Below the pieces are notes generated by a model. That model was not told where the DNA came from. It did no database searches and saw only the letters and a program-made list of their open reading frames with translations. This document shows, one piece after another, positions 27,400-39,909 of a stretch of DNA of 64,000 nucleotides (its first letter is position 1; each line of letters opens with the position of its first letter). Position numbers and translations under genes: made by a program. The stretch comes from Halictus rubicundus (taxonomy: Eukaryota > Arthropoda > Insecta > Hymenoptera > Halictidae), in the NCBI RefSeq assembly GCF_050948215.1, contig NW_027488581.1:1-64000 (forward strand), given 5' to 3'.

Positions 27400-29250
27400 A
27401 TAGGATAGAGGATAGGATAGGATAGAGGATAGGATACGATAGAGGATAAGGATAGGATAGAGGATAGGATAGGATAGAGGATAGGATAGGATAGAGGATA
27501 GGATAGAATAGAGGATAGGATAGGATAGAGGATAGGATAGGATAGAGGATAGGATAGGATAGAGGATAGGATAGGATAGAGGATAGGATAGGATAGAGGA
27601 TAGGATAGGATAGAGGATAGGATAGGATAGAGGATAGGATAGGATAGAGGATATTATAGGATAGGATAGAGGATAATATAGGATAGAGGATATGATAGGA
27701 TAGAGGATAGGATAGGATAGAGGATAGGATAGGTTAGAGGTTAGGATAGGATAGAGGATAGGATAGGATAGAGGATAGGATAGGATAGAGGTTACGATAT
27801 AGGATTTAAGAGGATAGAGGATAGGATACGATACAGGATAGGATAGGATACAGTACAGGATAGGATAGAGGATAGGATAGGATAGAGGATAGGAAAGGAT
27901 AGAGGATAGGATATGATAGAGGATAGGATATTATAGAGGATAGGATAGGATAGAGGATAGGATAGGATAGAGGATAGGATAGGATAGAGGATCGGATACG
28001 ATAGGGGATAAGGATAGGATAGAGGATAGGATAGGATAGAGGATAGGATAGGATAGAGGATAGGATAGGATAGAGGATAGGATAGGATAGAGGATAGGAT
28101 AGGATAGAGGATAGGATAGGATAGAGGATAGGATAGGATAGAGGATAGGATAGGATAGAGGATAGGATAGGATAGGGGATAGGATAGGATAGAGGGTAGG
28201 ATATGATAGAGGATAGGATATAGGATTGGGTAGGATAGAGGATAGGATAGGATAGAGGATAGGATAGTATAGAGGATAGGATATTATAGAGGATAGGATA
28301 GGATAGAGGATAGAATAGGTTAGAGGATAGGATAGGATAGAGGATGGGATAGGATAGAGGATAATATAGGATAGAGGATAGGATAGGATGGAGGATAGGA
28401 TAGGATAGAGGATAGTATAGGATAGAGGATATGATACGATAGATGATAGGATAGGATAGAGGATACGATATAGGATTTAATAGGATAGAGGATAGGATAC
28501 GATAGAGTATAGGATAGGATAGAGGATAGGATAGGATAGAGGATAGGATAGGATAGAGGATAGGATAGGATAGAGGATAGGATAGGATAGAGGATAGGAT
28601 AGGATAGAGGATAGGATACGATAGAGGATAAGGATAGGATAGAGGATAGGATAGGATAGAGGAGAGGATAGGATAGAGGATAGGATAGGATAGAGGATAG
28701 GATAGGATAGAGGATAGGATACGATAGAGGATAAGGATAGGATAGAGGATAGGATAGGATAGAGGATAGTATAGGATAGAGGATAGGATAGGATAGAGGA
28801 TAGGATAGAATAGAGGATAGGATAGGATAGAGGATAGGATAGGATAGAGGATAGGATAGGATAGAGGATAGGATAGGATAGAGGATAGGATAGGATAGAG
28901 GATAGGATAGGATAGAGGATAGGATAGGATAGAGGATAGGATAGGATAGAGGATATTATAGGATAGGATAGAGGATAATATAGGATAGAGGATATGATAG
29001 GATAGAGGATAGGATAGGATAGAGGATAGGATAGGTTAGAGGTTAGGATAGGATAGAGGATAGGATAGGATAGAGGATAGGATAGGATAGAGGATAGGAT
29101 AGGATAGAGGATAGGAAAGGATAGAGGATAGGATATGATAGAGGATAGGATATTATAGAGGATAGGATAGGATAGAGGATAGGATAGGATAGATGATCGG
29201 ATACGATAGGGGATAAGGATAGGATAGAGGATAGGATAGGGTAGAGGATA
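27400..29250 (+). repeat. R array 4a, first member of 1,870-bp duplication
   Basis: Markers here recur at +1,870: GGTTAGAGGTTAGG 27,732, GATTTAAGAGG 27,807, GGATTGGG 28,228, TTTAATA box 28,478, an ACGATAGAGGATAAGG unit near 28,618. A private GAGGTTACGATATAGG (27,790) replaces GAGGATACGATATAGG. At 29,041-29,110 GGTTAGG is followed directly by GGAAAGG, so the GATTTAAGAGG part of an R unit is lost there. Confidence 0.8.
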
Positions 29251-30660
29251 GGATAGGATAGAGGATAGGATAGGATAGAGGATAGGATAGGATAGAGGAT
29301 AGGATACGATAGAGGATAAGGATAGGATAGAGGATAGGATAGGATAGAGGATAGGATAGGATAGAGGATAGGATAGAATAGAGGATAGGATAGGATAGAG
29401 GATAGGATAGGATAGAGGATAGGATAGGATAGAGGATAGGATAGGATAGAGGATAGGATAGGATAGAGGATAGGATAGGATAGAGGATAGGATAGGATAG
29501 AGGATAGGATAGGATAGAGGATATTATAGGATAGGATAGAGGATAATATAGGATAGAGGATATGATAGGATAGAGGATAGGATAGGATAGAGGATAGGAT
29601 AGGTTAGAGGTTAGGATAGGATAGAGGATAGGATAGGATAGAGGATAGGATAGGATAGAGGATACGATATAGGATTTAAGAGGATAGAGGATAGGATACG
29701 ATACAGGATAGGATAGGATACAGTACAGGATAGGATAGAGGATAGGATAGGATAGAGGATAGGAAAGGATAGAGGATAGGATATGATAGAGGATAGGATA
29801 TTATAGAGGATAGGATAGGATAGAGGATAGGATAGGATAGAGGATAGGATAGGATAGAGGATCGGATACGATAGGGGATAAGGATAGGATAGAGGATAGG
29901 ATAGGATAGAGGATAGGATAGGATAGAGGATAGGATAGGATAGAGGATAGGATAGGATAGAGGATAGGATAGGATAGAGGATAGGATAGGATAGAGGATA
30001 GGATAGGATAGAGGATAGGATAGGATAGAGGATAGGATAGGATAGGGGATAGGATAGGATAGAGGGTAGGATATGATAGAGGATAGGATATAGGATTGGG
30101 TAGGATAGAGGATAGGATAGGATAGAGGATAGGATAGTATAGAGGATAGGATATTATAGAGGATAGGATAGGATAGAGGATAGAATAGGTTAGAGGATAG
30201 GATAGGATAGAGGATGGGATAGGATAGAGGATAATATAGGATAGAGGATAGGATAGGATGGAGGATAGGATAGGATAGAGGATAGTATAGGATAGAGGAT
30301 ATGATACGATAGATGATAGGATAGGATAGAGGATACGATATAGGATTTAATAGGATAGAGGATAGGATACGATAGAGTATAGGATAGGATAGAGGATAGG
30401 ATAGGATAGAGGATAGGATAGGATAGAGGATAGGATAGGATAGAGGATAGGATAGGATAGAGGATAGGATAGGATAGAGGATAGGATACGATAGAGGATA
30501 AGGATAGGATAGAGGATAGGATAGGATAGAGGAGAGGATAGGATAGAGGATAGGATAGGATAGAGGATAGGATAGGATAGAGGATAGGATAGGATAGAGG
30601 ATAAGGATAGGATAGAGGATAGGATAGGATAGAGGATAGGATAGGATAGAGGATAGGATA
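29251..30660 (+). repeat. R array 4b, second member of 1,870-bp duplication
   Basis: It matches 27,400-28,770 at +1,870: GGTTAGAGGTTAGG 29,602, GATTTAAGAGG 29,677, GGATTGGG 30,098, TTTAATA box 30,348. Near 30,591 AGGATAGAGG stands where the first copy has ACGATAGAGG, a single base difference. The match ends in perfect units near 30,640. Confidence 0.8.
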
Positions 30661-32178
30661 GCATACAGGATAGGATAGGATAGAGGATAGGATAGGATAG
30701 AGGATAGGATAGGATAGAGGTTAGGATAGGATAGAGGATAGGATATTATAGAGGATAGGATAGGATAGAGGATAGGATAGGATAGAGGGTAGGATATGAT
30801 AGAGAATAGGATATAGGATTGGGTAGGATAGAGGATAGGATAGGATAGAGGATAGGATAGTATAGAGGATAGGATATTATAGAGGATAGGATAGGATAGA
30901 GGATAGAATAGGTTAGAGGATAGGATAGGATAGAGGATGGGATAGGATAGAGGATAATATAGGATAGAGGATAGGATAGGATGGAGGATAGGATAGGATA
31001 GAGGATAGTATAGGATAGAGGATATGATACGATAGATGATAGGATAGGATAGAGGATACGATATAGGATTTAATAGGATAGAGGATAGGATACGATAGAG
31101 TATAGGATAGGATAGAGGATAGGATAGGATAGAGGATAATATAGGATAGAGGATAGGATAGGATGGAGGATAGGATAGGATAGAGGATAGTATAGGATAG
31201 AGGATATGATACGATAGATGATAGGATAGGATAGAGGATACGATATAGGATTTAATAGGATAGAGGATAGGATACGATAGAGTATAGGATAGGATAGAGG
31301 ATAGGATAGGATAGAGGATAGGATAGGATAGAGGATAGGATAGGATAGAGGATAGGATAGGATAGAGGATAGGATACGATAGAGGATAAGGATAGGATAG
31401 AGGATAGGATAGGATAGAGGAGAGGATAGGATAGAGGATAGGATAGGATAGAGGATAGGATAGGATAGAGGATAGGATACGATAGAGGATAAGGATAGGA
31501 TAGAGGATAGGATAGGATAGAGGATAGGATAGGATAGAGGATAGGATAGAATAGAGGATAGGATAGGATAGAGGATAGGATAGGATAGAGGATAGGATAG
31601 GATAGAGGATAGGATAGGATAGAGGATAGGATAGGATAGAGGATAGGATAGGATAGAGGATAGGATAGGATAGAGGATAGGATAGGATAGAGGATATTAT
31701 AGGATAGGATAGAGGATAATATAGGATAGAGGATATGATAGGATAGAGGATAGGATAGGATAGAGGATAGGATAGGTTAGAGGTTAGGATAGGATAGAGG
31801 ATAGGATAGGATAGAGGATAGGATAGGATAGAGGATACGATATAGGATTTAAGAGGATAGAGGATAGGATACGATACAGGATAGGATAGGATACAGTACA
31901 GGATAGGATAGAGGATAGGATAGGATAGAGGATAGGAAAGGATAGAGGATAGGATATGATAGAGGATAGGATATTATAGAGGATAGGATAGGATAGAGGA
32001 TAGGATAGGATAGAGGATCGGATACGATAGGGGATAAGGATAGGATAGAGGATAGGATAGGATAGAGGATAGGATAGGATAGAGGATAGGATAGGATAGA
32101 GGATAGGATAGGATAGAGGATAGGATAGGATAGAGGATAGGATAGGATAGAGGATAGGATAGGATAGAGGATAGGATA
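30661..32178 (+). repeat. R array 4c, first member of 1,518-bp duplication
   Basis: The segment starts at GCATACAGG (30,661), and the next GCATACAGG (32,179) starts the second copy. It contains twin TTTAATA boxes only 182 bp apart (31,071 and 31,253), GATTTAAGAGG at 31,850 and ATCGGATACGATAGGGG at 32,017. Confidence 0.85.
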
Positions 32179-33690
32179 GCATACAGGATAGGATAGGATA
32201 GAGGATAGGATAGGATAGAGGATAGGATAGGATAGAGGTTAGGATAGGATAGAGGATAGGATATTATAGAGGATAGGATAGGATAGAGGATAGGATAGGA
32301 TAGAGGGTAGGATATGATAGAGAATAGGATATAGGATTGGGTAGGATAGAGGATAGGATAGGATAGAGGATAGGATAGTATAGAGGATAGGATATTATAG
32401 AGGATAGGATAGGATAGAGGATAGAATAGGTTAGAGGATAGGATAGGATAGAGGATGGGATAGGATAGAGGATAATATAGGATAGAGGATAGGATAGGAT
32501 GGAGGATAGGATAGGATAGAGGATAGTATAGGATAGAGGATATGATACGATAGATGATAGGATAGGATAGAGGATACGATATAGGATTTAATAGGATAGA
32601 GGATAGGATACGATAGAGTATAGGATAGGATAGAGGATAGGATAGGATAGAGGATAATATAGGATAGAGGATAGGATAGGATGGAGGATAGGATAGGATA
32701 GAGGATAGTATAGGATAGAGGATATGATACGATAGATGATAGGATAGGATAGAGGATACGATATAGGATTTAATAGGATAGAGGATAGGATACGATAGAG
32801 TATAGGATAGGATAGAGGATAGGATAGGATAGAGGATAGGATAGGATAGAGGATAGGATAGGATAGAGGATAGGATAGGATAGAGGATAGGATACGATAG
32901 AGGATAAGGATAGGATAGAGGATAGGATAGGATAGAGGAGAGGATAGGATAGAGGATAGGATAGGATAGAGGATAGGATAGGATAGAGGATAGGATACGA
33001 TAGAGGATAAGGATAGGATAGAGGATAGGATAGGATAGAGGATAGGATAGGATAGAGGATAGGATAGAATAGAGGATAGGATAGGATAGAGGATAGGATA
33101 GGATAGAGGATAGGATAGGATAGAGGATAGGATAGGATAGAGGATAGGATAGGATAGAGGATAGGATAGGATAGAGGATAGGATAGGATAGAGGATAGGA
33201 TAGGATAGAGGATATTATAGGATAGGATAGAGGATAATATAGGATAGAGGATATGATAGGATAGAGGATAGGATAGGATAGAGGATAGGATAGGTTAGAG
33301 GTTAGGATAGGATAGAGGATAGGATAGGATAGAGGATAGGATAGGATAGAGGATACGATATAGGATTTAAGAGGATAGAGGATAGGATACGATACAGGAT
33401 AGGATAGGATACAGTACAGGATAGGATAGAGGATAGGATAGGATAGAGGATAGGAAAGGATAGAGGATAGGATATGATAGAGGATAGGATATTATAGAGG
33501 ATAGGATAGGATAGAGGATAGGATAGGATAGAGGATCGGATACGATAGGGGATAAGGATAGGATAGAGGATAGGATAGGATAGAGGATAGGATAGGATAG
33601 AGGATAGGATAGGATAGAGGATAGGATAGGATAGAGGATAGGATAGGATAGAGGATAGGATAGGATAGAGGATAGGATAGGATAGAGGAT
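32179..33690 (+). repeat. R array 4d, second member of 1,518-bp duplication
   Basis: All five markers of the preceding segment recur at +1,518: GCATACAGG 32,179, TTTAATA boxes 32,589 and 32,771 (again 182 bp apart), GATTTAAGAGG 33,368, ATCGG 33,535. The match runs into perfect units by about 33,690, where module T begins without a third GCATACAGG. Confidence 0.85.
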
Positions 33691-36080
33691 AGGATAGGAT
33701 AGAGGATAGGATAGGATAGGGGATAGGATAGGATAGAGGATAGGACAGGATAGAGGATAGGATACGATAGAGGATAAGGATAGGATAGAGGATAGGATAG
33801 GATAGAGGATAGGATAGGATAGAGGATAGGATAGGGTAGATGATAGGATACGATAGAGGATAGGATACGATAGAGGATAGGATAGGATAGAGGATAGGAT
33901 AGGATAGAGGATAGGATACGGTAGAGGATAAGGATAGGATAGAGGATAGGATAGGATAGAGGATAGGATAGGATAGAGGATAGGATAGGATAGAGGATAG
34001 GATAGGATAGAGGATAGGATAGGATAGAGGATAGGATAGGATAGAGGATAGGATAGGATAGAGGATAGGATAGGATAGAGGATAGGATAGGATAGAGGAT
34101 AGGATACGATAGAGGATAGGATAGGATAGAGAATAGGATATAGGATTGGATAGGATAGAGGATAGAATAGGATAGAGAAGAGGATAGGATAGAGGATAGG
34201 ATATGATAGAGGATAGGATAGGATAGAGGATATAATAGGATAGAGTATAGGATAGGATAGAGGATAGGATAGGATAGAGAATAGGATAGGATAGAGGATA
34301 GGATAGGATAGTGGATAGGATAGGATAGACGATAGGATAGGATAGAGGATAGGATAGGATAGAGGATAGGATGGGATACAGGATAGGATACGATAGAGAA
34401 TAGGATAGGATAGAGGATAGGATAGGATAGAGGATAGGATGGGAAAGAGGATAGGATAGGATAGAGGATACGATATAGGATTGGATAGGATAGAGGATAG
34501 GATACGATAGAGGATAGGATAGGATAGAGAATAGGATATAGGATTGGATAGGATAGAGGATAGAATAGGATAGAGGATAGGATAGGATAGAGGATAGGAT
34601 AGGATAGAGGATAGGATAGGATAGAGGATAAGATAGAGGATAGGATACGATAGAGGATAGGATAGGATAGAGAATAGGATATAGGATTGGATAGGATAGA
34701 GGATAGAATATGATAGAGAATAGGATAGGATAGAGGATAGGATATGATAGAGGATAGGATAGGATAGAGGATAGGATAGGATAGAGGATAGGATAGGATA
34801 CAGGATAGGATAGAATAGAGGATACGATATAGGATTGGATAGGATAGAGGATAGGATACGATAGGGGATAGTATAGGATAGAGAATAGGATAGAGGATAG
34901 AATAGGATAGAGGATAGGATAGGATAGAGGATAGGATAGGATAGAGGATAGGATATGATAGAGGATAGGATAGGATAGTGGATAGGATAGGATACAGGAT
35001 GGGATACGATAGAGAATAGGATAGGATACAGGATAGGATAGAATAGAGGATACGATATAGGATTGGATAGGATAGAGGATAGGATACGATAGAGGATAGG
35101 ATAGGATAGAGAATAGGATATAGGATTGGATAGGATAGAGGATAGAATAGGATAGAGGATAGGATAGGATTGAGGATAGGATATGATAGAGGATAGGATA
35201 GGATAGAAGATAGGATAGGATAGAGGATAGGATAGAGGATAGGATACGATAGAGGATAGGATAGGATAGAGAATAGGATATAGGATTGGATAGGATAGAG
35301 GATAGGATAGGATAGAGGATAGGGTAGGATAGAGGATAGGATAGGATAGAGAATAGGATAGGATAGAGGATAGGATAGGATAGAGGATAGGATACGATAG
35401 AGGATAGGATAGGATAGAGGATAGGATATGATAGAGGATAGGATAGGATAAACGATAGGATAGGATAGAGGATAGGATACGATAGAGGATAGGATAGGAT
35501 AGAGAATAGGATATAGGATTGGATAGGATAGAGGATAGAATAGGATAGAGGATAGGATAGGATAGAGGATAGGATATGATAGAGGATAGGATAGGATAGA
35601 GGATTGGATAGGATAGAGGATAGGATAGAGGATAGGATACGATAGAGGATAGGATAGGGTAGAGAATAGGATATAGGATTGGATAGGATAGAGGATAGAA
35701 TAGGATAGAGAATACGATAGGATAGAGGATAGGATATGATACAGGATGGGATAGGATAGAGGATAGCATAGGATAGAGTATAGGATGGGATACAGGATAG
35801 GATAGGATAGAGAATAGGATAGGATAGAGGATAGGATATGATAGAGAATAGGATAGGATAGAGGATAGGATACGATAGAGGATAGGATAGGATAGAGGAT
35901 AGGATAGGATAGAGGATGGGATAGGATAGAGGATAGGATAGGATAGGATAGAGGATAATATAGGATAGAGGATAGGATAGGATAGAGGATAGGATAGGAT
36001 AGAGGATAGGATAGGATAGAGGATAGGATAGGATAGAGGATAGGATAGGATAGAGGATAGGATAGGATAGAGGATAGGAT
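33691..36080 (+). repeat. HOR module T, copy 1
   Basis: Marker order: GGGGATAGG, GGACAGG (33,744), GGGTAGATGAT (33,834), ACGGTAGAGG (about 33,909), GAGAAGAGG (34,175), GATATAATAGG (about 34,228), several ACGATATAGGATTGG units, GATAAACGAT (35,447), GATACAGGATGGG (35,739), GATAGCATAGG (35,766), GATGGGATAGG (35,915), ATAATATAGG (35,955) and GGTTAGAGG (36,083). T recurs at +4,383 (T2) and +6,176 (T3). Confidence 0.85.
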
Positions 36081-37784
36081 AGGTTAGAGGATAGGATAGG
36101 ATAGAGGATAGGATACGATAGAGGATAAGGATAGGATAGAGGATAGGATAGGATAGAGGAGAGGATAGGATAGAGGATAGGATAGGATAGAGGATAGGAT
36201 AGGATAGAGGATAGGATACGATAGAGGATAAGGATAGGATAGAGGATAGGATAGGTTAGAGGATAGGATAGGTTGGAGGTTAGGATAGGATAGAGGATAG
36301 GATAGGATAGAGGATAGGATAGGATAGAGGATACGATATAGGATTTAAGAGGATAGAGGATAGGATACGATACAGGATAGGATAGGATAGAGTACAGGAT
36401 AGGATAGAGGATAGGATAGGATAGAGGATAGGAAAGGATAGAGGATAGGATATGATAGAGGATAGGATATTATAGAGGATAGGATAGGATAGATTATAGG
36501 ATAGGATAGATGATCGGATACGATAGGGGATAAGGATAGGATAGAGGATAGGATAGGATAGAGGATAGGATAGGATAGAGGATAGGATAGGATAGAGGAT
36601 AGGATAGGATAGAGGATAGGATAGGATAGAGGATAGGATAGGATAGAGGATAGGATAGCATACAGGATAGGATAGGATAGAGGATAGGATAGGATAGAGG
36701 ATAGGATAGGATAGAGGTTAGGATAGGATAGAGGATAGGATATTATAGAGGATAGGATAGGATAGAGGATAGGATAGGATAGAGGGTAGGATATGATAGA
36801 GGATAGGATATAGGATTGGGTAGGATAGAAGATAGGATAGGATAGAGGATAGGATAGTATAGAGGATAGGATATTATAGAGGATAGGATAGGATAGAGGA
36901 TAGAATAGGTTAGAGGATAGGATAGGATAGAGGATGGGATAGGATAGAGGATAGGATAGGATGGAGGATAGGATAGGATAGAGGATAGTATAGGATAGAG
37001 GATATGATACGATAGATGATAGGATAGGATAGAGGATACGATATAGGATTTAATAGGATAGAGGATAGGATACGATAGAGTATAGGATAGGATAGAGGAT
37101 AGGATAGGATAGAGGATAGGATAGGATAGAGGATAGGATAGGATAGAGGATAGGATAGGATAGAGGATAGGATACGATAGAGGATAAGGATAGGATAGAG
37201 GATAGGATAGGATAGAGGAGAGGATAGGATAGAGGATAGGATAGGATAGAGGATAGGATAGGATAGAGGATAGGATACGATAGAGGATAGGATACGATAG
37301 AGGATAAGGATAGGATAGAGGATAGGATAGGATAGAGGAGAGGATAGTATAGAGGATAGGATAGGATAGAGGATAGGATAGGATAGAGGATAGGATACGA
37401 TAGAGGATAAGGATAGGATAGAGGATAGGATAGGATAGAGGATAGGATAGGATAGAGGATAGGATAGGATAGAGGATAGGATAGAATAGAGGATAGGATA
37501 GGATAGAGGATAGGATAGGATAGAGGATAGGATAGGATAGAGGATAGGATACTATAGAGGATAGGATAGGATAGAGGATAGGATAGGATAGAGGATAGGA
37601 TAGGATAGAGGATAGGATAGGATAGAGGATATTATAGGATAGGATAGAGGATAATATAGGATAGAGGATATGATAGGATAGAGGATAGGATAGGATAGAG
37701 GACAGGATAGGTTAGAGGTTAGGATAGGATAGAGGATAGGATAGGATAGAGGATAGGATAGGATAGAGGATACGATATAGGATT
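36081..37784 (+). repeat. HOR module R array 5
   Basis: R-type markers return between T1 and T2: two ACGATAGAGGATAAGG units around GAGAGG, GGTTGGAGGTTAGG (about 36,263), GATTTAAGAGG (36,346), GCATACAGG (about 36,659), GGATTGGGTAGG (about 36,816), TTTAATA box (37,051), then GGTTAGAGGTTAGG and GATTTAAGAGG again at 37,785. The ACGATAG/GAGAGG section is itself duplicated at 37,171-37,350, one copy carrying GAGAGGATAGTATAG. Confidence 0.75.
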
Positions 37785-39909
37785 TAAGAGGATAGAGGAT
37801 AGGATACGATACAGGATAGGATAGGATACAGTACAGGATAGGATAGAGGATAGGATAGGATAGAGGATAGGAAAGGATAGAGGATAGGATATGATAGAGG
37901 ATAGGATATTATAGAGGATAGGATAGGATAGAGGATAGGATAGGATAGAGGATCGGATACGATAGGGGATAAGGATAGGATAGAGGATAGGATAGGATAG
38001 AGGATAGGATAGGATAGAGGATAGGATAGGATAGAGGATAGGATAGGATAGAGGATAGGATAGGATAGAGGATAGGATAGGATAGAGGATAGGATAGGAT
38101 AGGGGATAGGATAGGATAGAGGATAGGACAGGATAGAGGATAGGATACGATAGAGGATAAGGATAGGATAGAGGATAGGATAGGATAGAGGATAGGATAG
38201 GATAGAGGATAGGATAGGGTAGATGATAGGATACGATAGAGGATAGGATACGATAGAGGATAGGATAGGATAGAGGATAGGATAGGATAGAGGATAGGAT
38301 ACGGTAGAGGATAAGGATAGGATAGAGGATAGGATAGGATAGAGGATAGGATAGGATAGAGGATAGGATAGGATAGAGGATAGGATAGGATAGAGGATAG
38401 GATAGGATAGAGGATAGGAAAGGATAGAGGATAGGATAGGATAGAGGATAGGATAGGATAGAGGATAGGATAGGATAGAGAATAGGATATAGGATTGGAT
38501 AGGATAGAGGATAGAATATGATAGAGAATAGGATAGGATAGAGGATAGGATATGATAGAGGATAGGATAGGATAGAGGATAGGATAGGATAGAGGATAGG
38601 ATAGGATACAGGATAGGATAGAATAGAGGATACGATATAGGATTGGATAGGATAGAGGATAGGATACGATAGGGGATAGTATAGGATAGAGAATAGGATA
38701 GAGGATAGAATAGGATAGAGGATAGGATAGGATAGAGGATAGGATAGGATAGAGGATAGGATATGATAGAGGATAGGATAGGATAGTGGATAGGATAGGA
38801 TACAGGATGGGATACGATAGAGAATAGGATAGGATACAGGATAGGATAGAATAGAGGATACGATATAGGATTGGATAGGATAGAGGATAGGATACGATAG
38901 AGGATAGGATAGGATAGAGAATAGGATATAGGATTGGATAGGATAGAGGATAGAATAGGATAGAGGATAGGATAGGATTGAGGATAGGATATGATAGAGG
39001 ATAGGATAGGATAGAAGATAGGATAGGATAGAGGATAGGATAGAGGATAGGATACGATAGAGGATAGGATAGGATAGAGAATAGGATATAGGATTGGATA
39101 GGATAGAGGATAGGATAGGATAGAGGATAGGGTAGGATAGAGGATAGGATAGGTTAGAGAATAGGATAGGATAGAGGATAGGATAGGATAGAGGATAGGA
39201 TAGGATAGAGGATAGGATAGGATAGAGGATAGGATATGATAGAGGATAGGATAGGATAAACGATAGGATAGGATAGAGGATAGGATACGATAGAGGATAG
39301 GATAGGATAGAGAATAGGATATAGGATTGGATAGGATAGAGGATAGAATAGGATAGAGGATAGGATAGGATAGAGGATAGGATATGATAGAGGATAGGAT
39401 AGGATAGAGGATTGGATAGGATAGAGGATAGGATAGAGGATAGGATACGATAGAGGATAGGATAGGGTAGAGAATAGGATATAGGATTGGATAGGATAGA
39501 GGATAGAATAGGATAGAGAATACGATAGGATAGAGGATAGGATATGATACAGGATGGGATAGGATAGAGGATAGCATAGGATAGAGTATAGGATAGGATA
39601 CAGGATAGGATAGGATAGAGAATAGGATAGGATAGAGGATAGGATATGATAGAGAATAGGATAGGATAGAGGATAGGATACGATAGAGGATAGGATAGGA
39701 TAGAGGATAGGATAGGATAGAGGATGGGATAGGATAGAGGATATGATAGGATAGGATAGAGGATAATATAGGATAGAGGATAGGATAGGATAGAGGATAG
39801 GATAGGATAGAGGATAGGATAGGATAGAGGATAGGATAGGATAGAGGATAGGATAGGATAGAGGATAGGATAGGATAGAGGATAGGATAGGATAGAGGAT
39901 AGGATAGGT
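37785..39909 (+). repeat. HOR module T, copy 2, with 575-bp deletion
   Basis: GGACAGG (38,127) and GGGTAGATGAT (38,217) match T1 at +4,383; GATAAACGAT (39,255) and GATAGCATAGG (39,574) match at +3,808. About 575 bp is missing, jumping from perfect units straight to the GAATAGGATATAGGATTGG unit at about 38,480. Both GAGAAGAGG and GATATAATAGG are lost. The tail (GATGGG +149 and ATAATA +189 from GCAT) equals T1 and T3 exactly. Confidence 0.85.
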
